DNA of 6,055 nucleotides, taken from NCBI GenBank assembly GCA_947462515.1, contig CANHPJ010000122.1, forward strand, positions 1-6,055, written 5' to 3'. Under the pieces are notes generated by a model. That model did not search any database, was not told where the DNA came from, and saw only the letters and a list, made by a program, of their open reading frames with translations. Position 1 is the first letter of the stretch. Every line of letters begins with the position of its first letter. The position numbers and the translations under genes are program-made. This stretch comes from Bacteroidota bacterium. Lineage in GTDB: Bacteria > Bacteroidota > Bacteroidia > JACCXN01. Shown one piece after another: positions 1 through 6,055 of the stretch.

Positions 1-1404
1 ACAAATTTCTATTTAGGGAAGGCATATCATTACAATTACGAATTTTATAAAGCAATTGAGGCTTTTCAGATATTCAAACTTTATGTCGACCCTTCTAACA
101 CCAATTTGATAAAAGAGCTTGATCGATGTATCGAAATAAGCAACAACGCGCTCGAAATAATGCTAACTCCTGTAAATGTTAAAATAGTTAACCTTGGCGA
201 GAATATTAATTCGGTTTTGGATGAATATTCTCCCCTGATATGCAACGAAGAGTCATCCATTTTGTTCACCTCTGGAAAAGTAAATTCTGAAGGGGAAAAT
301 CAATTTTCTGGTGATATTTATATTTCTGAAAAAACAAATACTTGGCAAAAGGCTCATAGTTTAAGTGAAAATATAAACACTCCATTTCACGAATCCACAG
401 CCGGAATATCTTTTGATTGTCAAACAATGTTTATATACAAGTCTAAAGGAAAAAATGGAACACTATATAAAAGTGAACTTATTGGCAATACATGGTCCGT
501 TCCTCAAATCATCGACTTTAATCAAAAGGAAGATGATAATCAAACCTATGCGACCATTTCAAATGAAAGAGACCGCTTATATTTTGTAAGTGATATGCCG
601 GGAGGTTATGGTGGGAAAGATATTTGGATGTGCAAATTACTACCAAATCAATTATGGGGTCTACCGATAAACCTTGGTCCCGATGTTAATTCAGAATATG
701 ATGAGGAAGCTCCTTTTATTCATCCTGATGGAAAATATTTATTTTTTAGCTCAAAAGGTCATAAATCAATGGGGGGCTTTGATATTTTCTTTGTTGAGAA
801 AAATACTGATGACCTATGGTCTGAAAGAATAAATTTAGGTTATCCGCTCAATACTGTAGATGATGATGTTTATTATGTTTCTTCTGCAGATGGCAAAAGA
901 TCCTATTTTTCATCAAAGAGATCCGGTGGTTTTGGGGGGCAGGATTTGTATATGGCTACTTTTGTGAATAAAGAAGATAAACCATTAACAATTTTTTCTG
1001 GTTGTGTTAAACATTCTGGTAATCCAGAAATCAATTCAAAGGTTACCATTCATGTTAAAAATATAGATACATCGGAAGAGTTCTTATTTAGGCCAAATAT
1101 AGAGACAGGAAAGTATATCATGGCACTTAATTTTGGTAACTACCATGTTTCATATAAATTCGATCAAAAAGTGTTTTATACTGAAGATATATTTGTTACT
1201 GAATGGATTTTCAATATTTTGAAAAAGGATGTAGAGTTAAATCTAGTAGAAGTATTTAATGATTGTATTGAACCTGAAGTGTTTTTGGAAAAGAATAAGG
1301 CAATAATTAAAGATTCTCAAACTAATGACCTGAAAAAAAGTGTTAATTCAAGTAGAATAAAAAATAAACCTGCTAGAATAAAATCTTCAAAAAAGTCTAA
1401 ATAA
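1..1404 (+). CDS. PD40 beta-propeller / TPR envelope protein, 5'-truncated by window edge
   Basis: The frame is open from the first base to the TAA at 1402-1404 (467 codons), so the gene begins upstream. The TTG at 106 is an internal Leu codon and not a convincing start. Seen, by codon from the window edge: residues about 1-55 are helical and TPR-like (YLGKAYHYNYEFYKAIEAF). Residues about 66-320 hold five PD40/WD40-like blades, each opening near an IN(S/T) or VNSE motif followed by an acidic stretch. Blades 3-5 end in Gly-rich turns (GGYGGKDIW, MGGFDIFF, GGFGGQDLY). Residues about 328-400 resemble a carboxypeptidase-regulatory-like beta-sandwich. The last 35 or so residues are Lys/Ser-rich. 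Known: in Bacteroidota this order usually sits in outer-membrane or periplasmic proteins, often with a C-terminal OmpA peptidoglycan-binding domain, as in the PorE protein of type IX secretion. Odd: no OmpA domain follows here; the protein stops in a basic tail. Signal peptide or lipobox cannot be judged. It converges on cphA and has no evident link to it. Family assignment is fairly sure; function is unknown. Confidence 0.85.
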   Translation, partial: TNFYLGKAYHYNYEFYKAIEAFQIFKLYVDPSNTNLIKELDRCIEISNNALEIMLTPVNVKIVNLGENINSVLDEYSPLICNEESSILFTSGKVNSEGENQFSGDIYISEKTNTWQKAHSLSENINTPFHESTAGISFDCQTMFIYKSKGKNGTLYKSELIGNTWSVPQIIDFNQKEDDNQTYATISNERDRLYFVSDMPGGYGGKDIWMCKLLPNQLWGLPINLGPDVNSEYDEEAPFIHPDGKYLFFSSKGHKSMGGFDIFFVEKNTDDLWSERINLGYPLNTVDDDVYYVSSADGKRSYFSSKRSGGFGGQDLYMATFVNKEDKPLTIFSGCVKHSGNPEINSKVTIHVKNIDTSEEFLFRPNIETGKYIMALNFGNYHVSYKFDQKVFYTEDIFVTEWIFNILKKDVELNLVEVFNDCIEPEVFLEKNKAIIKDSQTNDLKKSVNSSRIKNKPARIKSSKKSK

Positions 1405-1542
1405 TTTCAGTTTTTTTATTCGTTTTAAAATAAATTAACCCGAAATCTTTTTCTAAATATAAAAATTAATGGGGTTGTTAAAAAAAAAAACTCGGTTCAA
1501 ATTTGAATCTGAACCGAGTTTTAAAAAATAATTACCTGAAAT
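1405..1542. other. Convergent spacer between the PD40 gene and cphA
   Basis: This 138-bp AT-rich spacer separates two genes that end facing each other. Its right half holds the hairpin terminator described separately. I see no other strong hairpin for the plus-strand gene: after its stop there is a run of seven T's near 1411-1418 but no GC-rich stem in front of it. The plus-strand gene therefore probably shares the hairpin. No coding potential was seen here. Confidence 0.6.
1480..1522 (-). terminator. Rho-independent terminator of cphA, possibly bidirectional
   Basis: A perfect 12-bp inverted repeat, aaaactcggttc at 1487-1498 and gaaccgagtttt at 1511-1522, encloses a 12-nt loop. The stem core is GC-rich (ctcggttc/gaaccgag) in an AT-rich setting. 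On the minus strand the stem starts 20 nt after the cphA stop and runs into 11 consecutive T's (complement of A1480-1490, four of them paired), which is the textbook intrinsic terminator shape. On the plus strand only four T's close the stem, followed by A's, so termination of the upstream PD40 gene here would be weaker. The loop and inner stem contain a second palindrome (ttcaaatttgaa, 1496-1507), so an alternative, weaker fold exists. Confidence 0.9.
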
Positions 1543-4158
1543 TTAAATTACCGCTTCTTTGTCTAAATGTTGCTGTACAATTTCAATCGCATTGGTAACC
1601 ACATCACTTAAAGCGGTTATAAATGTACCTTCCTTGGCAATATTTATAGCATGCTTGATAGCGTCGGTCTCTTTTGGTATTATTTCGTGGGTTACATTTC
1701 TGTTTTCCGACTTTATCCCTTCAAGTATTAAATTGATTATTTCGTCCTCAGTTCTACCACGAAGGTGTTTCTCCTGTCTGATAATAATATGATCAAACAT
1801 CCTGGCTGCGATAGCGGCGCATTCTTTTATGTCCTCGTCGCGTCGATCTCCTATTCCGGCAATGATTCCAACTTTATGCTGAGATTCTATGCTTTGTAAA
1901 AAATCTTCTATTCCAAGATATCCGGTAGGGTTGTGTGCAAAATCGATCAAAACTTTAAATTTTTTGAAATCGAAGATGTTCATTCTTCCTGGAGTTTGCG
2001 CAGCACCCGGTATGAAGGTAGAAACCGATAATTTGATGTCTTCCGTTTTGAATCCCCATAAATAACTCGCCAAAGTTGCTGCCAATAAATTGGCAATCAT
2101 AAATTTAGCTTTTCCGTTTAATGTCAAGGGTACATGCGATGCTTTTTCAATACGCATTTTCCAGTCACCTTTTTTTATGGTTATGAAGCCATTTTCGTAA
2201 ATAGCAGCAATACCACCTTTTCTACAATGATTTACAATCACATCACAATGTTCGTTCATACTGAAATAGGCTACATTGCAATCAAGCTCCTTGGCAATAT
2301 CAACACAATGTTTGTCTTCAGCATTCAAAACTGCCCATCCGTCTTTCTTCACGCTTTTTACTACAACAGCTTTCACACGAGCCAAATCTTTTAAATCGTG
2401 TATATCGCTCAAGCCTAAATGGTCTTCCTGAATATTGGTAATAATGCCAATGTCACATCTGTTAAAACCCAAACCTGACCTTAATATGCCACCTCTTGCA
2501 GTTTCCAGTACGGCGAATTCCACCGTCGGGTCTTTCAAAATAAATTCAGCACTGAAAGGTCCTGTTGTATCTCCTTTTTCGAGTAGATGGTTTTGAACAT
2601 ATATACCATCAGATGTGGTGAATCCAACTTTATAACCGTTGTTTTTTACAATATGTGCAATAAGTCGGGTAGTGGTTGTTTTACCGTTGGTTCCCGTTAT
2701 GGCAATAATAGGAATGTTGGATGGTTTTCCCGGAGGATATAGCATATCTATTACCGGTGCTGCCACGTTTCTTGGTAATCCTTCCGATGGGGCCAAATGC
2801 ATCCTGAAGCCTGGTGCAGCATTTACCTCAAGAATAACACCTCCATTTTCTTTCAAGGGTTGTGTCAAATTTTTGGCCATGATATCAATTCCACAAATAT
2901 CCAAACCAATAACCCTGGAAATCCTTTCGGCTAAAAATATGTTTTCGGGATGAACCATTTCGGTAACATCTATTGAAGTGCCACCTGTACTTAAATTGGC
3001 AGTAGATTTTAAATAAACTATTTCATTATTGGCCGGTATGCTCTCTAATGTGTAATTTTTTTTCTCCAATAAGTCCATCGTATCTCGGTCTACAGTAATT
3101 TCTGTAAGCACCTTTTCATGTCCATAACCTCTTCTAGGGTCATTATTGGTTTGATCAATTAACTGCTGGATGGTTTGTTTGCCATCTCCAACGATATTTG
3201 CAGGCACCCTTTGGGCAGCTGCCACCATTTTGTTGTCAATTACCAAAACCCTGAAGTCGAAACCGCTTACAAATCGCTCAACTATTACCCTACGCGAATA
3301 TTTTTTGGCAAACGCCAGGCCTTCAAGAGCATCCTCCCAATTTGTTACATTTATGGATACTCCCTTACCGTGATTTCCATCTAGAGGTTTTAGAACTATG
3401 GGGTAACCTATTTTTTTGATGGTGATTTCAAGGTCTTCCTCGTCATAACAAATTCCGCCTTTTGCAACAGGTATGGAAGCGGCATCTAACATGCTTTTTG
3501 TTTCTTCTTTGTTACAGGCGATATCTACTGCTATATTGCTTGTTTTGCAGGTTATGGTAGCCTGAAAGCGCATTTGATTAACACCATACCCCAGCTGAAC
3601 AAGTGAATTTTTTCCCAATCTTATCCAAGGAATGTTTCTTGCCACTGCCTCATCCACAATGCTTCCGGTACTTGGCCCTAATCTTACGTCTTCTCTTATT
3701 TTTCTCATTTCGTTTAGGTCATGATGAAGATCATAAGACTCATTTTTTGTAAGAGCCTGAGCTATTTTAACGGCTGATTCCGCAGCAAAAAGACCAACCA
3801 TCTCTTCTTCATAACTAAACACTACATTGTATATACCCGAAGTTTTCGTTTCTCTGGTTCTTCCAAAGCCTGTTTCCATTCCTGCTAGGGTTTGGATTTC
3901 AAGGGCAATATGCTCAATTACGTGACCCATCCAGGTTCCTTTTTCAACTCGATGAAAAAAGCCACCACGACAGCCTTCAGAACAACGATGCTCAATCATA
4001 CTTGGAAACATGGCCTCCAGACGTTCCCTGAACCCTTCTATTTTATTTGTTGGAAAATCTTCTAATTCCTGCAAATCTAAACGCATTTGAATTAGTTTTT
4101 TTCGGCTAACACTCCATATGTTAGGTCCTCTTAAAGCTTGAATGTTTAGAATTTCCAT
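1543..4158 (-). CDS. cphA: Cyanophycin synthetase (CphA1-type), full length
   Basis: This enzyme makes cyanophycin, a poly-Asp chain with Arg on each side chain, by ATP-dependent alternating addition of Asp and Arg in the cytoplasm. The 871 residues match the usual CphA1 length. Residues 1-160 are the N domain; it opens with the family-typical MEILNIQALRGPNIWS, which fixes the start, and carries HVIEH at 79-83. Residues about 220-475 are the ATP-grasp domain adding Asp, with the Gly-rich loop KPLDGNHGKGV (257-267) and the metal-site stretch LEVNAAPGFRMH (443-454). Residues about 483-871 are the Mur-ligase-like domain adding Arg: P-loop GTNGKTTTT (489-497), ETARGGILR (552-560), TNIQEDHLG (574-582), PGRMNIF (723-729), DFAHNPTGY (739-747), GDRRDED (770-776) and LRGRTEDE (799-806). 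Both ATP sites look intact, which favours CphA1 over the CphA2 type that polymerises beta-Asp-Arg. No Shine-Dalgarno is seen before the ATG. It is divergent from cphB and ends 20 nt before a strong terminator, so it is probably monocistronic. Confidence 0.97.
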   Translation of the reverse strand: MEILNIQALRGPNIWSVSRKKLIQMRLDLQELEDFPTNKIEGFRERLEAMFPSMIEHRCSEGCRGGFFHRVEKGTWMGHVIEHIALEIQTLAGMETGFGRTRETKTSGIYNVVFSYEEEMVGLFAAESAVKIAQALTKNESYDLHHDLNEMRKIREDVRLGPSTGSIVDEAVARNIPWIRLGKNSLVQLGYGVNQMRFQATITCKTSNIAVDIACNKEETKSMLDAASIPVAKGGICYDEEDLEITIKKIGYPIVLKPLDGNHGKGVSINVTNWEDALEGLAFAKKYSRRVIVERFVSGFDFRVLVIDNKMVAAAQRVPANIVGDGKQTIQQLIDQTNNDPRRGYGHEKVLTEITVDRDTMDLLEKKNYTLESIPANNEIVYLKSTANLSTGGTSIDVTEMVHPENIFLAERISRVIGLDICGIDIMAKNLTQPLKENGGVILEVNAAPGFRMHLAPSEGLPRNVAAPVIDMLYPPGKPSNIPIIAITGTNGKTTTTRLIAHIVKNNGYKVGFTTSDGIYVQNHLLEKGDTTGPFSAEFILKDPTVEFAVLETARGGILRSGLGFNRCDIGIITNIQEDHLGLSDIHDLKDLARVKAVVVKSVKKDGWAVLNAEDKHCVDIAKELDCNVAYFSMNEHCDVIVNHCRKGGIAAIYENGFITIKKGDWKMRIEKASHVPLTLNGKAKFMIANLLAATLASYLWGFKTEDIKLSVSTFIPGAAQTPGRMNIFDFKKFKVLIDFAHNPTGYLGIEDFLQSIESQHKVGIIAGIGDRRDEDIKECAAIAARMFDHIIIRQEKHLRGRTEDEIINLILEGIKSENRNVTHEIIPKETDAIKHAINIAKEGTFITALSDVVTNAIEIVQQHLDKEAVI

Positions 4159-4448
4159 AAAATTACAGTTTTATTTGGTTAAACATTAGTTGGGTTCTTG
4201 AATCTAAATTTGTTGAAATCAATAATATGTAACGCCTTGTTTTTTAGATTGTTTGTTTTATTTGGTAAGGTCGGTTTAAGTTTATTTTTTCATTTACAAA
4301 TAAATTATACTTACCAACGTAACCAAGGTATAGTAATTTTTTTTTATATCAAAGTAATATTTGTCTAAAAAAGTAATTCACAATTCTGTTTTAATAAATA
4401 AAGTATGTATTTAAAATTTTTATTTAGTTTAAATTCTATTTTTATAAA
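4159..4448. promoter_or_regulatory. Divergent cphA-cphB intergenic region, presumed to hold both promoters
   Basis: This 290-bp, very AT-rich spacer lies between the start codons of cphA (minus) and cphB (plus), so promoters for both units must lie in it or extend into a gene; that is inference from layout. No coding frame was supported. Seen: an exact 8-bp inverted repeat, ttggtaag (4262-4269) and cttaccaa (4310-4317), 40 nt apart, with a related taaccaa just after it (4320-4326). TAAATTTG at 4205-4212 on the plus strand matches the Bacteroidota -7 consensus TAnnTTTG, but I found no correctly spaced TTTG about 20 nt upstream of it. A looser TAATATTTG lies at 4355-4363, closer to cphB. No clear -7/-33 pair was found for cphA on the minus strand. 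Neither start codon has a Shine-Dalgarno; only A/T-rich sequence precedes each ATG. No promoter can be assigned to a precise site. Confidence 0.5.
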
Positions 4449-5321
4449 ATGAATCCAAAAGGAAAACTTATAGTTGTAGGCGGTGCCGTTGATAAAGGCA
4501 GCTTTACAGAAAAAAACTTTCAAAGTCAGGTAGATAAAAACCTTAACTTTTTTGAAACTGGCATTCTTAAACGTATAATTCAAGAATCTAAAAAGAATGA
4601 AAATTCTCAAATAGAGATTGTCACTACTGCCTCTAAAATTCCTCATGAAGTAGGTCCTGAATATGCTAAAGCATTCGAATTTCTTGGAGCAAAAAAGGTT
4701 TCTGTAATGCACGTTGAAAAGCGTGAAGAAGCTCTTGATCCTAAAATTATGGACAGGATTAAAAAAGCCGATGTAGTAATGTTTACCGGAGGAGACCAGT
4801 TACGTTTAACTTCGATTCTTGGCGGTACTCCATTTCATGATTTGCTTCTGGAAAAATATAAGAATGAAGATTTTATTTTCGCCGGTACTTCTGCCGGAGC
4901 TGCAGCGGCCTCGAATAGTATGATTTATCAAGGTTCAAGCAGCGAAGCCTTGTTAAAAGGTGAAATAAAAATAACCAGTGGACTTGGATTTATTGATGGG
5001 GTCATTATTGATACTCATTTTGTTCAAAGAGGAAGAATTGGCCGATTGTTTCAGGCAGTTGTTAGTAATCCTAAAACTCTTGGTATTGGACTTGGTGAAG
5101 ATACCGGACTTCTTGTCACAAAAGGTAAATACATGGAGGCAATAGGCTCAGGACTTGTAATTCTGGTTGACGGCAGGCAAATAAAAGATACCAATTTAAC
5201 CCAGGTGGAGCTTGGTAAGCCAGTATCCATAAAAAATCTCGTGGTTCATGTAATGAGTCAAAATGATCTTTACGACCTTCAAAAACATGAAATGACTATT
5301 CATGTTGCTCAAAATGTATAA
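4449..5321 (+). CDS. cphB: Cyanophycinase (peptidase family S51), full length
   Basis: This is a serine exopeptidase that degrades cyanophycin to beta-Asp-Arg dipeptides in the cytoplasm. The 290 residues are close to the family's usual size of about 270-300. Seen: the N-terminal strand and Gly loop KLIVVGGAVDKG (6-17), TTASKIPHEVGPEY (59-72), FTGGDQ (112-117), the nucleophile elbow AGTSAGAAAAS (145-155) with Ser148, IDTHF (187-191) with His190, QRGRIGRL (193-200), and GIGLGEDTGL (212-221) with Glu217. As I recall it, the triad of the Synechocystis enzyme is Ser132, His174 and Glu201; the spacings (42 and 27 residues) are identical here. There is no signal peptide, so this is the intracellular type and not the secreted cyanophycinase used to feed on external polymer. 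The ATG start gives the standard N terminus; the sequence before it is A/T-rich without a Shine-Dalgarno. An isoaspartyl peptidase gene follows after 25 nt, and cphA diverges on the other side. Confidence 0.97.
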   Translation: MNPKGKLIVVGGAVDKGSFTEKNFQSQVDKNLNFFETGILKRIIQESKKNENSQIEIVTTASKIPHEVGPEYAKAFEFLGAKKVSVMHVEKREEALDPKIMDRIKKADVVMFTGGDQLRLTSILGGTPFHDLLLEKYKNEDFIFAGTSAGAAAASNSMIYQGSSSEALLKGEIKITSGLGFIDGVIIDTHFVQRGRIGRLFQAVVSNPKTLGIGLGEDTGLLVTKGKYMEAIGSGLVILVDGRQIKDTNLTQVELGKPVSIKNLVVHVMSQNDLYDLQKHEMTIHVAQNV

Positions 5322-5346
5322 TTAGTAGAGCTAAATAATTCTCAAA

Positions 5347-6055
5347 ATGAAATTAATCATACATGGAGGTTTTTTTAGTGAATCCTCTACCAATCAGGCT
5401 ACTAAGCTAGCCAAACAAAATGCATTAAAGCAAATTGTAATGTCCTCGTATGATTACCTCAAAACACATACTGCGTTTCAAACAGTCGTTTTTGCCGTTG
5501 AACAACTGGAAAATAACGAACTTTTTAATGCTGGTATAGGATCGCAAATTCAAAGTGACGGTAAAATTAGAATGAGCGCTTCCCTTATGGATGGTATTAG
5601 TTCTAAATTCAGTGGGGTCATAAATATTGAAAATGTAAAAAACCCCATTCGTGTTGCAGAAATCCTGATGAATCAGGATGACAGGGTGCTAGGTGGCGAA
5701 GGGGCCTTGGATTTTGCAAGAAAAAACAACTTTGAATATTTCAATCCCGAAATACCCCAGAGAAGAAAGGAGTATGAAGATAAACTAGCCGCTAAAGGTC
5801 TTGGTACGGTTGGTTGCGTAGCCTTGGATTCACATGGGAATATCGCAGCAGCTACCTCTACAGGAGGTAAAGGTTTTGAAATTCCCGGTCGAATTTCTGA
5901 TTCAGCCACCACGGCAGGAAATTATGCTAATTCGCACTGCGGTGTTAGTTGCACTGGTGTTGGTGAAGACATCGTAAGTGCCTCGATAGCCACTAAAATT
6001 GTAACCCGTGTTTCCGATGGTTTTCCGATTCAACAAGCTTTTGAGAAAACATTTG
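5347..6055 (+). CDS. iaaA: Isoaspartyl peptidase / L-asparaginase family Ntn-hydrolase, 3'-truncated by window edge
   Basis: The frame opens at ATG 5347 and stays open for 236 codons to the right edge, so the 3' end is missing (the family is usually about 290-330 residues). Known: these plant-type asparaginases self-cleave before a Thr, which then becomes the nucleophile that hydrolyses beta-aspartyl dipeptides. Seen: the N terminus MKLIIHGG is the family start and fixes the ATG; LFNAGIGS (59-66); SLMDG (79-83); NPIRVAE (99-105); the cleavage and nucleophile motif LGTVGCVALDSHGN (152-165), with predicted cleavage at Gly153/Thr154; TSTGGKG (170-176); GRISDSATTAGNYAN (181-195), with likely substrate-binding Arg182 and Asp185; and CTGVGED (202-208). 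It starts 25 nt after the cphB stop with no terminator between them, so the two are probably co-transcribed. Its expected job here is splitting beta-Asp-Arg from CphB into Asp and Arg. Odd: the usual acidic DAS(I/L)MDG reads SASLMDG. A glycosylasparaginase-like activity is a less likely alternative. Confidence 0.93.
   Translation, partial: MKLIIHGGFFSESSTNQATKLAKQNALKQIVMSSYDYLKTHTAFQTVVFAVEQLENNELFNAGIGSQIQSDGKIRMSASLMDGISSKFSGVINIENVKNPIRVAEILMNQDDRVLGGEGALDFARKNNFEYFNPEIPQRRKEYEDKLAAKGLGTVGCVALDSHGNIAAATSTGGKGFEIPGRISDSATTAGNYANSHCGVSCTGVGEDIVSASIATKIVTRVSDGFPIQQAFEKTF

Noticed and set aside
81..269. 62-residue minus-strand frame in the PD40 gene
   Set aside because: Antisense to the TPR and first PD40 blade coding sequence; no independent support.
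771..939. Two six-G runs (771-776 and 934-939) as possible slippage sites
   Set aside because: Both simply encode the Gly-Gly of the blade motifs MGGFD and GFGGQD, and six bases is short for phase variation.
106..1404. A complete gene starting at the TTG at 106
   Set aside because: The same frame is open to base 1 and the residues before 106 continue a TPR-like helix pair, so this is an internal codon of a gene cut by the window edge.
1437..1476. Possible hairpin aaccc / gggtt in the convergent spacer
   Set aside because: Only five base pairs with a loop of about 30 nt; too weak beside the clear terminator next to it.
1559..3384. Several plus-strand frames of 67-104 residues inside cphA
   Set aside because: All are antisense to well-conserved cphA motifs (for example the ATP-grasp and P-loop regions) and resemble no known protein; shadow frames.
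4365..4712. 115-residue minus-strand frame overlapping the start of cphB
   Set aside because: It is antisense to conserved cphB sequence, its composition (many Phe, Lys, Tyr, Asn) is what AT-rich DNA gives by chance, and it has no recognisable motif.
5673..5912. 79-residue minus-strand frame
   Set aside because: It lies wholly antisense to the isoaspartyl peptidase gene across its conserved catalytic region; a shadow frame.
1..6055. CRISPR arrays, tRNA or rRNA genes, insertion sequences, attachment sites
   Set aside because: No regularly spaced repeats, no tRNA-like cloverleaf, no transposase frame and no flanking terminal repeats were seen by eye.

Overview
The window looks like a piece of an AT-rich Bacteroidota (Bacteroidetes) chromosome. 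Three things suggest this: the first gene has the TPR, PD40 beta-propeller and carboxypeptidase-regulatory-like layout common in that phylum; none of the visible start codons is preceded by a convincing Shine-Dalgarno sequence; and spacers and codons are AT-rich. This placement is an inference from family knowledge, not a taxonomic test.

Layout. (1) Nucleotides 1-1404, plus strand: the 3' part of a cell-envelope type PD40/TPR protein whose start lies outside the window. (2) 1405-1542: a short spacer between convergent genes, holding a 12-bp hairpin terminator with an 11-nt T tract on the minus strand. (3) 1543-4158, minus strand: a full-length cyanophycin synthetase (cphA), 871 residues, with N-terminal, ATP-grasp and Mur-ligase-like domains. 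(4) 4159-4448: a 290-bp AT-rich divergent spacer with no gene. (5) 4449-5321, plus strand: a full-length cyanophycinase (cphB), 290 residues, with an intact Ser-His-Glu triad. (6) 5347 to the right edge, plus strand: the 5' part (236 codons) of an Ntn-hydrolase of the isoaspartyl peptidase/L-asparaginase family (iaaA-like), 25 nt behind cphB and probably in one operon with it.

Function. Genes 3, 5 and 6 form a complete cyanophycin cycle. CphA polymerises Asp and Arg into multi-L-arginyl-poly-L-aspartate, CphB cuts the polymer to beta-Asp-Arg dipeptides, and the isoaspartyl peptidase releases free Asp and Arg. The synthetic gene is transcribed away from the two degradative genes, so the shared 290-bp spacer is where opposing control of storage and mobilisation would be expected. 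The envelope gene at the left is convergent with cphA and shows no link to the pathway.

The system is known, not new. Its interest lies in a compact build-and-break cassette in a probably non-cyanobacterial host, a conserved HxxEH site in the CphA N domain, and a few departures from family motifs in the isoaspartyl peptidase.
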